Below, in pieces: positions 17,726-27,172 of a stretch of DNA of 64,000 nucleotides. Position numbers and translations under genes: made by a program. The notes beneath the pieces are model-generated. The model did not search any database and was not told the origin of the DNA. It was given only the letters and a program-made list of their open reading frames with translations. The stretch is from an uncultured Robinsoniella sp. (GTDB lineage: Bacteria > Bacillota > Clostridia > Lachnospirales > Lachnospiraceae). Where the stretch lies: contig UQGG01000009.1 in NCBI GenBank assembly GCA_900540475.1, forward strand, positions 103,346 through 167,345, written 5' to 3'. Every line of letters begins with the position of its first letter. The stretch's first letter is position 1.

Positions 17726-18490
17726 TTAGCTCCTTTTCCGTCCGTTGTTAAAACGGTCGAATCTGTCATGTCCCATTATCTTAATCAGCATTTTTTTAAC
17801 GGACAGTTTCAGCGTTTCGGAAAAAGACAATTCCAGCCAGGTACCCATCATATGGTGAATCATATAAGTATTTTCCGTTTTTTTTATGTGGGAATTATCC
17901 ATGTCATAACCGGTAAAATATTCCACCGGATAAATCTTCATATCGGATTGAACCATTTGCATCGAATCGTCTGTCTTCAAACCATACTTTTCAGCCAGCA
18001 CCGTCAGATGATCGTTAATAGGGGTAATGTCCATTTTCCCGTCAGCCAATTGAAAATCCCGAGTCTGATACGTTTTTAAAAATTCAGCCAGAAAAGGATG
18101 GTGGGGAACCGTTGCAATAAATGCAGCCGTCAACAATTTATCTGTCACAAATCCCGATACATAAGTTTCATTATCCAGGATATCATTGATAGATTTCACA
18201 GCCTCAATGTCCGTATCCAGATACACCCCGCCGAGATTGCAGAGCACCTGGATTCTTGCGTAATCACTTACAAACGCGTATTTCCTGCATTCATAAGCCT
18301 GCTTTACATACGCAGGTGCAAGGTTTAAATCAAAATTATCTTCGTTCCACTCTATGATCTGATAATCCGGGAGGATCTTCTCCCAGGTACTTATGCAAAA
18401 TTGTATTAATTTGCTTTTTTCACCTTTGCCAAACCAGCAGTAATGAAGTATCTTCGGAATCGTTTGCATATCAGTTTTTACCTCCATCAT
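17726..18490 (-). CDS. DXD glycosyltransferase (GT32/capsular type)
   Basis: A 247-254 residue glycosyltransferase with the Gly_transf_sug pattern: PKILHYCWFG near the N-terminus, DYARIQVLCNLGGVYLDTDIE (~95-115) carrying the DXD metal motif, and a C-terminal HHMMGTWLE-type element. The ATG at 18490 overlaps the stop of the preceding gene; an ATG seven codons later (18469) has GGAGG eleven bases upstream and is an alternative. It adds one sugar of the repeat unit, identity unknown. Confidence 0.85.
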   Translation of the reverse strand: MMEVKTDMQTIPKILHYCWFGKGEKSKLIQFCISTWEKILPDYQIIEWNEDNFDLNLAPAYVKQAYECRKYAFVSDYARIQVLCNLGGVYLDTDIEAVKSINDILDNETYVSGFVTDKLLTAAFIATVPHHPFLAEFLKTYQTRDFQLADGKMDITPINDHLTVLAEKYGLKTDDSMQMVQSDMKIYPVEYFTGYDMDNSHIKKTENTYMIHHMMGTWLELSFSETLKLSVKKMLIKIMGHDRFDRFNNGRKRS

Positions 18491-19419
18491 AAATCCGCAA
18501 AATACCGGATTGTTTTTTCAAGGCCTTCTCTCAGACAGATGCCCGGCTCCCATTCCAGCTCTCTTCTGGCGAGTTCAATCACAGGTTTTCTCTGCATGGG
18601 ATCATCAGACGGCAATGGGTAAAATACCAGTTTCGATTTACTGCCGGTTAATTCAATCACCAGTTCTGCAAGGCTTTTAATCGTAAATTCACCCGGATTG
18701 CCGATATTTACCGGACCTGTAAATCCTTCGTGGGAATTCATAAGCCGGACCATACCTTCGATTAAATCATCCACATAGCAGAAGCTTCTCGTCTGGCTCC
18801 CGTCACCGTAAATCGTAATATCTTCATTTTTCAGCGCCTGTACAATAAAATTAGATACCACTCTTCCATCATTGGGATGCATCTTCGGTCCATATGTATT
18901 GAAGATTCTCATTACTTTAATATCTACGTTATGCTGTCTGTGGTAGTCGAAAAACAACGTCTCCGCCACCCGCTTTCCCTCATCATAGCAGGAACGGATT
19001 CCAATGGTATTTACACAGCCGCGGTAGCTTTCCGGCTGCGGATGGATCTCGGGATCCCCGTACACCTCACTGGTACTCGCCTGTAAGATTCTTGCATGGA
19101 CTCTTTTCGCCAGCCCCAGCATATTCATGGCACCCAGCACGCTGGCTTTTGTCGTTTTGATGGGATTATACTGGTAATGAATCGGACTTGCAGGACACGC
19201 CAGATTATAGATCATGTCCACCTCTGCATACAGTGGATTCACAATATCATGCCGGAGAAACTCAAAATTACGCTTCCCAAATAAATGCTCAATATTTTTT
19301 TTACTGCCGGTAAATAAATTATCCACGCAGATTACTTCGTTTTCCTCTTCTACCAGCCGTTCACATAAATGGGAACCTAAAAATCCCGCTCCCCCTGTAA
19401 CTAAAATTCTGTTCTTCAC
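18487..19419 (-). CDS. UDP-glucuronate decarboxylase (UDP-xylose synthase)
   Basis: NAD-dependent extended SDR of 310 aa, the usual length. It has the Rossmann motif VTGGAGFLGSHL, a catalytic Ser/Thr in QASTSEVYGDP, and the active-site pair in SCYDEGKR (Y-x3-K), which with RRH-type contacts is characteristic of UXS enzymes. It converts UDP-glucuronate to UDP-xylose. The gene just upstream encodes UDP-glucose 6-dehydrogenase, which supplies the substrate, so the polymer probably contains xylose, glucuronate or both. GTG start with AGAAAGGA upstream. Confidence 0.9.
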   Translation of the reverse strand: MKNRILVTGGAGFLGSHLCERLVEEENEVICVDNLFTGSKKNIEHLFGKRNFEFLRHDIVNPLYAEVDMIYNLACPASPIHYQYNPIKTTKASVLGAMNMLGLAKRVHARILQASTSEVYGDPEIHPQPESYRGCVNTIGIRSCYDEGKRVAETLFFDYHRQHNVDIKVMRIFNTYGPKMHPNDGRVVSNFIVQALKNEDITIYGDGSQTRSFCYVDDLIEGMVRLMNSHEGFTGPVNIGNPGEFTIKSLAELVIELTGSKSKLVFYPLPSDDPMQRKPVIELARRELEWEPGICLREGLEKTIRYFADL

Positions 19420-19444
19420 TTTTTTATCCTTTCTGCACGACCTT

Positions 19445-20773
19445 TTATTTTCCTACCCCAATCTGATAATAGGTAAATCCAAGCTCTTCCACAGCTTTCT
19501 TTTCATACTGGTTTCTGCCATCAAATATAACCGGGGTTTTCATTCTCTTTATCATCTCCTGAAAATCAGGGGAACGAAATTCCTTCCACTCGGTTATGAG
19601 CAGCATGGCATCCACATCCACCAAGGCAGAATACTTGCTTTTTACATATTCCACATGGGCATTGTCTTTCAGGTAACAGGTCCGGGCTTCTAATTCCGCC
19701 TTTGGATCATAAGCTTTGATCCTGGCACCTCTTTTTGTCAGTTCCGAAATAATAGTAATGGAAGCCGCTTCCCTCATATCATCCGTCTCCGGTTTAAATG
19801 CCAGCCCCCATACTCCAAAACACTTATTGGAAAGGTCTTCCCCAAAATAATCTGTCACCTTTTGCACCAGGACTTTCTTCTGCATGAAATTCACCTCTTC
19901 TACCGATTTCAGGAGGGATGCCTGATATCCAGACTCTTCTGCTGTCCGGATCAATGCCTGCACATCCTTTGGAAAACAGGAACCGCCATAGCCGCAGCCC
20001 GGATAGATAAAACTGTATCCGATCCTAGAATCACTGCCGATTCCAAGCCTTACATGATTGATATCCGCCCCCACCAGTTCACAGATATTAGCCATTTCAT
20101 TCATAAAGCTTATCTTGGCTGCCAGCATGGAATTGGCTGCGTATTTGGTCATCTCTGCACTGGGGATATCCATGCAGATAAAATGGTTGGTGTTCAGCAC
20201 ATAATGCTTATAAAGTTCCTTCATCATGGAAAATGCCTGTTCATTATCGGCGCCAATGACGATTCTGTCCGGACGCATGGTATCTGAAATAGCATTTCCT
20301 TCCTTTAAAAATTCAGGATTGGAGATCACATCAAATGTCAGATCAAGCCCCCGTTTATCCAGTTCTTGCTGAATCGCTTTGCGTACCTTTTCTGCAGTTC
20401 CCACCGGAACTGTGGATTTGTCAATAACAAAGATGTGTTTCTCCATATATTTTCCTATAGACGCTGCCACGGACAGCACATATTGCAGGTCTGCACTTCC
20501 GTCTTCTCCCATAGGCGTTCCAACTGCAATAAAACAGATTTTTGACTTTTTCATTGCGTCCTGCAGAGATGTAGTAAAGCTAAGATGACCCAGCTCCAAA
20601 TTCCGAACTACAATTTCCTCCAGACCGGGTTCATAGATTGGAATGATTCCATTCTGCAGATTTTCAATTTTATCTGCATTGGTATCCACGCAGATTACTT
20701 CATTTCCCATTTCAGACAGACACGCGCCTGTTACCAGCCCCACATATCCTGTCCCAATGACGGTAATTTTCAT
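19445..20773 (-). CDS. ugd: UDP-glucose 6-dehydrogenase
   Basis: Oxidises UDP-glucose to UDP-glucuronate with two NAD. The 442-aa protein shows the N-terminal Rossmann motif GTGYVGLVTGACLSEMG, the Lys motif in NPEFLKEG and the catalytic Cys in GCGYGGSCFPKD, all at family positions. AACGGAGGA precedes the ATG. With the decarboxylase gene 25 bp downstream it forms a UDP-glucose to UDP-xylose module within the EPS operon. Confidence 0.95.
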   Translation of the reverse strand: MKITVIGTGYVGLVTGACLSEMGNEVICVDTNADKIENLQNGIIPIYEPGLEEIVVRNLELGHLSFTTSLQDAMKKSKICFIAVGTPMGEDGSADLQYVLSVAASIGKYMEKHIFVIDKSTVPVGTAEKVRKAIQQELDKRGLDLTFDVISNPEFLKEGNAISDTMRPDRIVIGADNEQAFSMMKELYKHYVLNTNHFICMDIPSAEMTKYAANSMLAAKISFMNEMANICELVGADINHVRLGIGSDSRIGYSFIYPGCGYGGSCFPKDVQALIRTAEESGYQASLLKSVEEVNFMQKKVLVQKVTDYFGEDLSNKCFGVWGLAFKPETDDMREAASITIISELTKRGARIKAYDPKAELEARTCYLKDNAHVEYVKSKYSALVDVDAMLLITEWKEFRSPDFQEMIKRMKTPVIFDGRNQYEKKAVEELGFTYYQIGVGK

Positions 20774-20905
20774 AATCAGTTCCTCCGTTTTCGTAATTAA
20801 ATATTATAAAGCTGCTATCTTGCCTGTAGCTGCAAAGCAAATTGCTTTCCGGGCAATCTGCATTGCATGTGGCTATCTTTTCTGAAATACGATGCAAATG
20901 TCTGC

Positions 20906-22018
20906 TCACCTGTCATTCTGAATAGTCGTTAATACAAACTTTGCAATCGTATCCCAGGAATATTTTTTTCTGTACGCTTCCTGATGGCTGGCAACATAAC
21001 TTTTGATATCCTCATTGTGCAGCAGCAGGTGCATTTTATCAGCCAGCTCAACCGGATTTTCTTCATCAATGAGATACCCGTTTTTTCCCTCTGTGACGAT
21101 CTCTTTCATGGAAAATGCATTTCTGGCTATGCAGGGAAGCCCGAAGATCAAAGCTTCTGCGAAAACGATTCCAAAAGGCTCTGATCGTGAGGGCATCACA
21201 AAAATGTCGCAGAGGTTATAATATTCAGCCAGCTTTTCCGGCCTCATCAATCCCAGGAATTTTACCCCCTCCGGTATTTCCACCGGCAGAGGCCAGTTCT
21301 CCGGTCCGGCGATATAAAGTTCGGCATCGGGCATCTTTTCCTTTTTTAATATCCGAAATGCCTCCAGCACCACTTCCCCGCCTTTTCGCTCAAATTCTTT
21401 TCCTACAAACAATATTTTGTTGGACTGCTTCCCGGAACGGTCAATGGCGGAAATATCCACGTTACATCCTCCGCCGATTGCGTGGACTTTACCGGGGTCT
21501 ATACCGGTGTTGCTGACCAGGTCGTCCACAAGCCACTGTCCCATAGTAAAAATCCCTTTACATTTTTTATAGAACTTCACTGCCTTATCCCTTCTCACTT
21601 TCATGACCTCAGCAGAAGTGTTCGGCGGCATTGCAGTATATTTTAAAATCGGGCTTTGCGCCTGGTACAGCCGGTAAAGATAATCATCTGATAAATCTAT
21701 ATAGATATATGTATGTTCCGTTACTTTCGTATCATATTCCCGGTACATGAAATAGCGGTTCCCGGGAATGACCTTCAGGTTCTCATTCACACATTTTTCT
21801 CCCCATGCAATTTCATCCAGACGGTAATCCGATTGTCTGAACAGCTTGTTGGCAGCCCTGGACAGAAAAATCCGCTCCCGTTTTCTGTTCTTCAGACAGT
21901 AAGAGCTGTCTGTCAGCGCTTCGGACTGCTTTTTCATAGCTTCAAATAAACCATAAGGAATCCCGGACCAATCCATAACCGGGTTGTCCGTCCATTTCCA
22001 GATATGTTCAATATTCAT
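20906..22018 (-). CDS. Glycosyltransferase family 4
   Basis: GT-B glycosyltransferase of 370 aa. The donor-domain pattern is clear: NKILFVGKEFERKGG, ELYIAGPENWPLP, DIFVMPSRSEPFGIVFAEALIFG. The start is the ATG at 22016-22018, five bases after AGGAG; the in-frame ATG at 22045 lies within the flippase gene. The N-terminal half is less conserved and defines an unknown acceptor. A 132-bp gap follows before the dehydrogenase gene, with no recognisable element beyond short hairpins. Confidence 0.87.
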   Translation of the reverse strand: MNIEHIWKWTDNPVMDWSGIPYGLFEAMKKQSEALTDSSYCLKNRKRERIFLSRAANKLFRQSDYRLDEIAWGEKCVNENLKVIPGNRYFMYREYDTKVTEHTYIYIDLSDDYLYRLYQAQSPILKYTAMPPNTSAEVMKVRRDKAVKFYKKCKGIFTMGQWLVDDLVSNTGIDPGKVHAIGGGCNVDISAIDRSGKQSNKILFVGKEFERKGGEVVLEAFRILKKEKMPDAELYIAGPENWPLPVEIPEGVKFLGLMRPEKLAEYYNLCDIFVMPSRSEPFGIVFAEALIFGLPCIARNAFSMKEIVTEGKNGYLIDEENPVELADKMHLLLHNEDIKSYVASHQEAYRKKYSWDTIAKFVLTTIQNDR

Positions 22019-22032
22019 AGTTTCTCCTCTTT

Positions 22033-23559
22033 CTATCTTTTCCATGGCTGCCTCTTGATAATAGCTGTCACTCTGCCAAACTCCGGTCTGTTATGGAATA
22101 CAATCACATACAGTAAATTGGGTATAACCAGACATATACCCGCCTGCCCTAAAAAGGAAACTGCAGAACCCGGAACGGAAACCAACCGGCACAGAAAATA
22201 AGTGCACAGAGCAGCGATCACCGTTATCGACAGCTGTTTCAGTAAATCCCAGTAGTACTCCAGGGAACTTCTCTTTAAAACAACGTTATAAAATACCTTC
22301 AGCTCCCAGGGATAGGAAATAAACAGGGATATGAAGACCGTTGAAAATAAAATCCCGTTAATGCCAAATAATTTTACAAACACAATATCCAAAATCAAAT
22401 TCAAAACTACCGTAACCAAAGGCCGGAACCGGTCTTCATACCAGACACCTGCCGCATCCCGGTATACCGTAACAATCTTCCTCACATAGCTGGTATAAAA
22501 GTACAGGACACATAGAATCACCGTATCCATTCCAAACAGCCGCTCCTGTCCAACCCAGAGCCACATAAAGTTCTGATACAGACAGAGCAGGCAGATTGCA
22601 CACCATCCGCACAGCCAGTGGTTGATAAACACCAGCATTTTATAGTCCTGGTAATTCTTCTGGGGAGTCTCCGTTTCCAGACTGTTCCCCACGCCTGCTG
22701 TCAGGGAATTATGGAAAATCGTCAGGATACTGCCCACGGCAAACAGAATATAATAATAATTGTTGAATTTCCCCAGTATCACCAAGCCCAGAAAACTGGA
22801 AATCACAATATTATCTACCGAAACCAAAGCCGTACCGCCCAGCCGGTAACAGATTAAGCCTAAAAGCTTCTGTTTCATCCCCGACCTGATATCCGCCGAT
22901 ACCCTGCCTCTGCAGAAATACCCGGGATACATCTTTTTCACGATGACGGCAGTAATCACATTAATTAAAATCGTACAAATGGGGGTAAAGATTACATATA
23001 CATAGTAATTTTTAAACAGCAGCAGTACCGCTGCCTGCACCAGATAAATCCCCACATATACAAACATGGATATTCTGCTGGATACATCATTCCTCTGGTG
23101 CGCGGTCAGTAAACAGGCTTTATATCCGTAGAAAAAATAGCCAAATACCGCATTAAACAGATACACCAGATACAACACGTATATATTAATGTCCCTGGGC
23201 CATGCCCCATGAATCAAATGTTCTATAAATGGCATAATGGCTATTCCCAGCAGCAGAATCGCACCGCCAACAAAATAATAAAATTTACGGAAAAGGTTTA
23301 ATAAGGAACATATGGTATCCTCGTCACCGGAAGCGATTGGTTTATACATATAGTAGACAATGGCTCCTCCGAATCCCAGCTCCGCAAAGTTCAAAACGCT
23401 GAAAACAGAAGTAAACAGGCTGTTCAAACCAATATATTCTTCCCCCAGTATATAGAGCATCACTGTGCGGATTACAAAAGGAAGCAGCATCATAACCAGC
23501 GCATTCATGACTCCATAAAACGTACTTCTGACAAAATTTCTTGTTCTCTCCATCTTCAT
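22033..23559 (-). CDS. Polysaccharide flippase (Wzx-like, MOP superfamily)
   Basis: A 508-residue membrane protein with about 12-14 hydrophobic helices. The N-terminal RTRNFVRSTFYGVMNALVMMLLPFVIRT and the following LGEEYIGLNSLFTSVFSVLNFAELG resemble Wzx/PST flippases that move undecaprenyl-linked repeat units across the membrane. The ATGA overlap with the polymerase stop (23556-23559) shows coupling of flippase and polymerase translation, fitting a Wzx/Wzy-dependent route. Confidence 0.88.
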   Translation of the reverse strand: MKMERTRNFVRSTFYGVMNALVMMLLPFVIRTVMLYILGEEYIGLNSLFTSVFSVLNFAELGFGGAIVYYMYKPIASGDEDTICSLLNLFRKFYYFVGGAILLLGIAIMPFIEHLIHGAWPRDINIYVLYLVYLFNAVFGYFFYGYKACLLTAHQRNDVSSRISMFVYVGIYLVQAAVLLLFKNYYVYVIFTPICTILINVITAVIVKKMYPGYFCRGRVSADIRSGMKQKLLGLICYRLGGTALVSVDNIVISSFLGLVILGKFNNYYYILFAVGSILTIFHNSLTAGVGNSLETETPQKNYQDYKMLVFINHWLCGWCAICLLCLYQNFMWLWVGQERLFGMDTVILCVLYFYTSYVRKIVTVYRDAAGVWYEDRFRPLVTVVLNLILDIVFVKLFGINGILFSTVFISLFISYPWELKVFYNVVLKRSSLEYYWDLLKQLSITVIAALCTYFLCRLVSVPGSAVSFLGQAGICLVIPNLLYVIVFHNRPEFGRVTAIIKRQPWKR

Positions 23560-24806
23560 AGCTGTCTTCTCTCCAGTCTGCAGCTTCGCCTGACTACGAT
23601 TAAAATTGTGATCATCATAAAGTACATCAGATAGCAGGTGCTGTCATAAAATGGATTCCCGGTAAATCCGTATATCCCAAAAATAAGTTGTCCCGTTAGG
23701 GAAAATCCCATCAGATTCCTCCTGCTGCTGTCCTCACCAAATAATCGAATGAACAGATACAGGGAAGACAGCAGACAGGTCAGCTGTACCGAGACAAAGC
23801 AGACAAGTCCTGCAATACCTGTCTCACACAGCAATTGGATGTAAATATTATGTGCCTGGGAAGTATTCTTAAATAACGTAAAGTTATGCTTGAACTCCCC
23901 CCAGCCAATCCCAAACCATTTTGACTGATTAGATTCTCCCCACAATTTCCAGGCGACAGCCTGTATCTGACTCCTGCTGTTGGTGATATCCTTCTGCTCT
24001 GAGTAGTTAATCAGCGTTTCAATGATCCTGCCAATTGCATTTTCATTTCCAAACGCCCGGTAAAATAAAATGCTGAATCCTACTATGCAGATCACTAAAA
24101 CCGGCAGCATCAGCAGCCGCCTTATTCTGGTCTTTTTATTACAATTAATAAAATAGGCAATCATGCATAACGTTAATGCCACAAACATAATCGTTCTTTT
24201 ATCCGTATATATAATGGCAATGAAGCAAAACAGGATTGCCGTTATGTGTAAACCGGAATTCATTTTGTTCCTGCAAAATAAAAATGCTCCGATCCCAAAG
24301 ACAATGATATAAGCCGAAAGGGAAATATTCAGTGCCATTCCTCCGGCATCATAATTCCAGGTTCCTAGAATACGCCAGGCAAACTTAACATATACCGGGT
24401 AAGCAAACTGCTGTAAAAGCACAAAGAAAGCTTCTATCAGCGCCCGGAGTTTGATGAATAAAATAATACCGTCAAACCTTCTGACCGGTTCATTAACTGC
24501 AAAAATCCCGCACAGAGATACAACGTATCCCAGAATATCAATAAGTAAAAATTCCGGCGTATGGAACAGATAATCCAAAAGCGGAAATATTCCGATAAAC
24601 ATCCCCCATAGCATATTGATATAGTTAAAATTGATCCTCCTGGTCCGAATGATATATATGAAAAAAGCAATCAGGGTGACCCCATAACTGTAATTCATAT
24701 ACCTGCCTATGGAAGAAGATAATAAGGTAAGCATCCAGCAAACGGTAAAGAAGTTCCAGGCATCGGCTTTTATGTGCTGTCCGGCTGCATTTTTTAAACT
24801 AAGCAT
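23556..24806 (-). CDS. O-antigen ligase/polymerase-like protein (Wzy-like)
   Basis: A 416-residue protein with 10-12 predicted helices and a large loop near residues 275-320 (GESNQSKWFGIGWGEFKHNF...TSQAHNIYIQLLCETG). The glycine-rich loop followed by AHNIYIQLLCETGI is the Wzy_C/O-antigen-ligase signature. It should polymerise the flipped repeat units on the outer face of the membrane. The start overlaps the pyruvyltransferase end by 8 bp; AGAGGGGG lies six bases before the ATG. Confidence 0.85.
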   Translation of the reverse strand: MLSLKNAAGQHIKADAWNFFTVCWMLTLLSSSIGRYMNYSYGVTLIAFFIYIIRTRRINFNYINMLWGMFIGIFPLLDYLFHTPEFLLIDILGYVVSLCGIFAVNEPVRRFDGIILFIKLRALIEAFFVLLQQFAYPVYVKFAWRILGTWNYDAGGMALNISLSAYIIVFGIGAFLFCRNKMNSGLHITAILFCFIAIIYTDKRTIMFVALTLCMIAYFINCNKKTRIRRLLMLPVLVICIVGFSILFYRAFGNENAIGRIIETLINYSEQKDITNSRSQIQAVAWKLWGESNQSKWFGIGWGEFKHNFTLFKNTSQAHNIYIQLLCETGIAGLVCFVSVQLTCLLSSLYLFIRLFGEDSSRRNLMGFSLTGQLIFGIYGFTGNPFYDSTCYLMYFMMITILIVVRRSCRLERRQL

Positions 24807-25941
24807 TGAGTGCCCCCTCTAAAAATTGAAAAGACGACCTCTGCAATTCCTTTATTCTGCTTTTTACAGCCTTATAATCTGTCTTATCCTTATCAAATGC
24901 ATACGTATTCTTATTTCTGTCCCAAAGGTTTTGGGAAAGCTTCAGGGAATCCAGCAGATCTGCCATCCGGCTCTCCTGGCGTGCTCTGGGAATGGTTAAA
25001 AACTGTTTTTCAAAAATAATAGAAAATACCGTCCCGTGAAAGGAATTCGTCACAATATATGCAGCATTTTTGATATACCTGAGAAATTCCTCCGGAGAAC
25101 AGTACCTGTCCGCATATTTTATATGCTTCAATTTTGTAACCCCTGGAAAAATGTCAACAATGTTATAATTATATTTCTCTCTCAAATATGCAGCTGCCCG
25201 GTCCAGTTCCGGCGAATACTCCAGTCCGTACATAAGAATATAGGGTTCCTTTATCTCGGACGGCTTTATAAATCTCAGCCACTGTTCTTTCGTTAACAGC
25301 AGGGTGGGGTCCAAAACGGTAACAGCCCGGGCGGCTCCCAGCCTGTTCATCTGTTCCTCCAGGCTTTTCTCCCTTACCGATACCGCTTTAAAATCCTTAG
25401 TCAGCGATATAATCTCCTTTACATAGGTATCGTCTCTTGCCCCGCCTATACTGGCTCCATATGCTATTTTCTTACTTCCTTCCGATACAAAACCCAGAAA
25501 ATAACCTTTGTCAAACCTGTCCATGGTGTAATAATTGTTCCAGACCTGGTCGCTTCCGGTGATATAGAAATCACAATCCGGATAACCGTCTTCTAACGCC
25601 TGATAGGATTGGTAATGAGGTGTTACTGCTAAATATTTTTGAACGAAATCCCGAAAACCATCGTGTTTCTTCTTTCGCCTGAAATAAAATACATTGCTTA
25701 ATGCTGTCTTCCCCATGCCGGCTATAATACGGAACTTCGTCACGACTCCCTCACAGCCATAGTAGTGGATCCGCAGTTTCCGGTATCGGATGGGACTGTT
25801 ATATACTGGCCATGGTTTCTGATAATCCAGAAAAACCACCTCATGACCTTGTTCTTTGAGATATGCATTCAGTGCCACAGCCTGAAGAGCCCCACCATAA
25901 TTAATGGAATTATGTAATGTTACTACTCCTATTCTTGCCAT
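24799..25941 (-). CDS. Polysaccharide pyruvyltransferase family protein
   Basis: A 380-residue protein of the CsaB/WcaK-like pyruvyltransferase family: N-terminal GVVTLHNSINYGGALQAVAL, DFYITGSDQVWN (~130-141) and TNSFHGTVFSIIF (~305-317) are the family hallmarks. It would add a pyruvate ketal to a sugar, giving the polymer negative charge. It overlaps the previous gene by 32 bp and the next by 8 bp, so it is translated as part of the operon. Confidence 0.88.
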   Translation of the reverse strand: MARIGVVTLHNSINYGGALQAVALNAYLKEQGHEVVFLDYQKPWPVYNSPIRYRKLRIHYYGCEGVVTKFRIIAGMGKTALSNVFYFRRKKKHDGFRDFVQKYLAVTPHYQSYQALEDGYPDCDFYITGSDQVWNNYYTMDRFDKGYFLGFVSEGSKKIAYGASIGGARDDTYVKEIISLTKDFKAVSVREKSLEEQMNRLGAARAVTVLDPTLLLTKEQWLRFIKPSEIKEPYILMYGLEYSPELDRAAAYLREKYNYNIVDIFPGVTKLKHIKYADRYCSPEEFLRYIKNAAYIVTNSFHGTVFSIIFEKQFLTIPRARQESRMADLLDSLKLSQNLWDRNKNTYAFDKDKTDYKAVKSRIKELQRSSFQFLEGALNA

Positions 25942-27172
25942 ATGATCTCCTTACCTGCTCGTAGTACTGTACTAATTTCTTCAGATACTGATCCCCATCG
26001 AAGTCTCTCTTTGCATTTGCCACCGCCTTTTCGCCCATGCTCTGATAGTCTTCTTGGGAAAGCCGCGCCATCTTCTTCATACATTCCGCCAGACTTGTAC
26101 TGTCCTTTGGCTTTGCAATATATCCGGTTATCCCGTTTTCCACGATCTCCGGCAGGCCGCCGTTGCTGCTTACGATAACCGGCTTTCCCTGTGCCATGGC
26201 TTCCATCACTGTATAGGGTCCGTTTTCATACCACTCTGAAGGCAGAACGATGCATTTTGCTCTCTGAACAGTATGCTCCAATACCTCCCCTGACTGAAAT
26301 CCCAGCAGCCGGACCTTGTCCTGCAGATGATTATCCCTGATATACTCCCGAATCCTTTCTTCCAGCTCTCCGCTTCCTGCAAGGAACAGCGGATTGTCAA
26401 GTCCGGATTCCCGGTAGGCTTTTAACAGTGTCATAATTCCTTTTTCTTTGCTGAGCCTGCCAAAATACAGGAAATAGGAGTCATTTTCCGGCGCGGCGCA
26501 ATAGATACTTCCCCCTGGCAGAAAATTTTTCATATGCACTACCGGAGATGCGGTAATGCCAGCTTCTTCTATCTTTCGTTTATAAAATGCAGAAGGTGTA
26601 ATAAACAGATCAATTTTCTGATAAGATTTTTTCCATTTATAAAAGTAAGCTTCTGCCGCAGATAAAAAGCTTTTCACCCTGGAATCCTTTACACACTGGT
26701 TGCGAAAACAGGCTCCATAGTGTCCGCTTTTGCATGCCTCACAGATATTTCCATGGGTCAGCATCATATAATTGGGACAGATACAATTCAGGTCGTGAGC
26801 CGTATAAACTATTGGAATATGGAATCTTTCCACGGCATCGATGATGGAATGGGTCAACTGCCGCTGGAACAGATTCAGGTGCACAATGTCCGGTCTTTCC
26901 CTTTGGATTAACGCGGTTATTTTTCTCTTTGCCTCCCTGGAATACAAGATCTTAAGTCCGGTATGAAGCATCTGCGCCTTACTCAGATTGCCGTTAAACT
27001 CAACATTCTCAGTAAAATAGCGTTCCTGGCTGCATGGAAGGTTCCGTTCATCCTTCATAGAAAAATAAAGCACCTCGTGGCCTTGTTCTTCCAATAACCT
27101 GCCTAACCCCAGATAGTAAGTCTCCGATCCGCCCTTAATATAATGAAATTTATTAACCAGCAGTATTTTCAT
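25910..27172 (-). CDS. Glycosyltransferase family 4
   Basis: A 420-residue GT-B enzyme. The N-terminal MKILLVNKFHYIKGGSETYY has the glycine-rich loop of GT4 acceptor domains; the donor domain has SYFLYFGRLSKEKGI, PLFLAGSGELEE and CIVLPSEWYENGPYTVMEAMAQG. A Cys-rich stretch (~130-160: CICPNYMMLTHGNICEAC and later Cys) is seen in related GT4 proteins. ATGA overlap with the preceding gene (27169-27172). Sugar unknown. Confidence 0.88.
   Translation of the reverse strand: MKILLVNKFHYIKGGSETYYLGLGRLLEEQGHEVLYFSMKDERNLPCSQERYFTENVEFNGNLSKAQMLHTGLKILYSREAKRKITALIQRERPDIVHLNLFQRQLTHSIIDAVERFHIPIVYTAHDLNCICPNYMMLTHGNICEACKSGHYGACFRNQCVKDSRVKSFLSAAEAYFYKWKKSYQKIDLFITPSAFYKRKIEEAGITASPVVHMKNFLPGGSIYCAAPENDSYFLYFGRLSKEKGIMTLLKAYRESGLDNPLFLAGSGELEERIREYIRDNHLQDKVRLLGFQSGEVLEHTVQRAKCIVLPSEWYENGPYTVMEAMAQGKPVIVSSNGGLPEIVENGITGYIAKPKDSTSLAECMKKMARLSQEDYQSMGEKAVANAKRDFDGDQYLKKLVQYYEQVRRSYGKNRSSNIT

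Noticed and set aside
20774..20905. Small gene in the gap after the dehydrogenase start
   Set aside because: The 65-codon frame lacks a ribosome site and runs out of frame into the dehydrogenase gene.
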